From Colivicinus sp963607765 (lineage in GTDB: Bacteria; Bacillota_I; Bacilli_A; Erysipelotrichales; Erysipelotrichaceae), in assembly GCA_963607765.1 (NCBI GenBank), contig CAVDDT010000004.1, positions 1 to 14,603 on the forward strand: a stretch of DNA of 14,603 nt. Reading direction: 5' to 3'. How positions within the stretch are numbered: position 1 is the first letter of the stretch; each line of letters begins with the position of its first letter. Under the pieces are notes generated by a model. It saw only the letters and a program-made list of their open reading frames with translations, was not told the origin of the DNA and did no database searches. Positions 14,580 through 14,603 of this stretch are shown here, one piece after another. The position numbers and the translations under genes were made by a program.

Positions 14580-14603
14580 TCTTAAATGTGTTATAGCACT
14601 ATA

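Overview
The window comes from an AT-rich, low-GC Gram-positive bacterium. Shine-Dalgarno sites are of the GGAGG type, genes are tightly packed with short overlaps, and TGA acts as a true stop (end of the GntR gene at 3680) while Trp is TGG, which excludes the Mycoplasma genetic code. The gene set (PASTA protein, YtrA-type regulator, AzlCD, Fhs/FchA/FolD, NfnAB) fits an anaerobic Bacillota, plausibly an Erysipelotrichia-like gut lineage. The lineage is inference from gene content, not from a marker gene.

Region 1 (1-6139, + strand) is a probable envelope-transport operon. It holds the C-terminal part of a PASTA-repeat protein, an FtsX/MacB-type permease, its LolD/MacB-type ATPase, a YtrA-type GntR repressor, a YtrB-like ATPase and a multispanning ABC-2-like permease with a large C-terminal soluble domain. 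It closes with a Rho-independent terminator that contains the last stop codon in its loop.

Region 2 (about 6140-9292, +) is a one-carbon operon: formate-tetrahydrofolate ligase (fhs), methenyl-THF cyclohydrolase (fchA) and a FolD-family methylene-THF dehydrogenase. The FolD copy has Ile and Phe where the cyclohydrolase-essential Lys and Gln normally sit. It is therefore probably dehydrogenase-only, with the neighbouring FchA supplying the missing step.

Region 3 (9282-11412, - strand) is a three-gene operon, azlC-azlD followed by an unusual secreted lipoprotein that joins a rhodanese-like domain to a thioredoxin-like domain. Its 3' end overlaps that of folD by 11 bases.

Region 4 (about 11414-12135, +) is a single gene for a methylthioadenosine/S-adenosylhomocysteine nucleosidase, divergent from azlC and followed by a small terminator.

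Region 5 (about 12136-14579, +) is a 5' leader with a perfect 14-bp inverted repeat, then nfnA-nfnB, encoding the electron-bifurcating NADH-dependent ferredoxin:NADP+ oxidoreductase, and a strong terminator. If FolD is NAD-linked, as in known monofunctional relatives, NfnAB could connect the NADH, NADPH and ferredoxin pools to one-carbon metabolism. No mobile elements, tRNA or rRNA genes or CRISPR arrays were seen.
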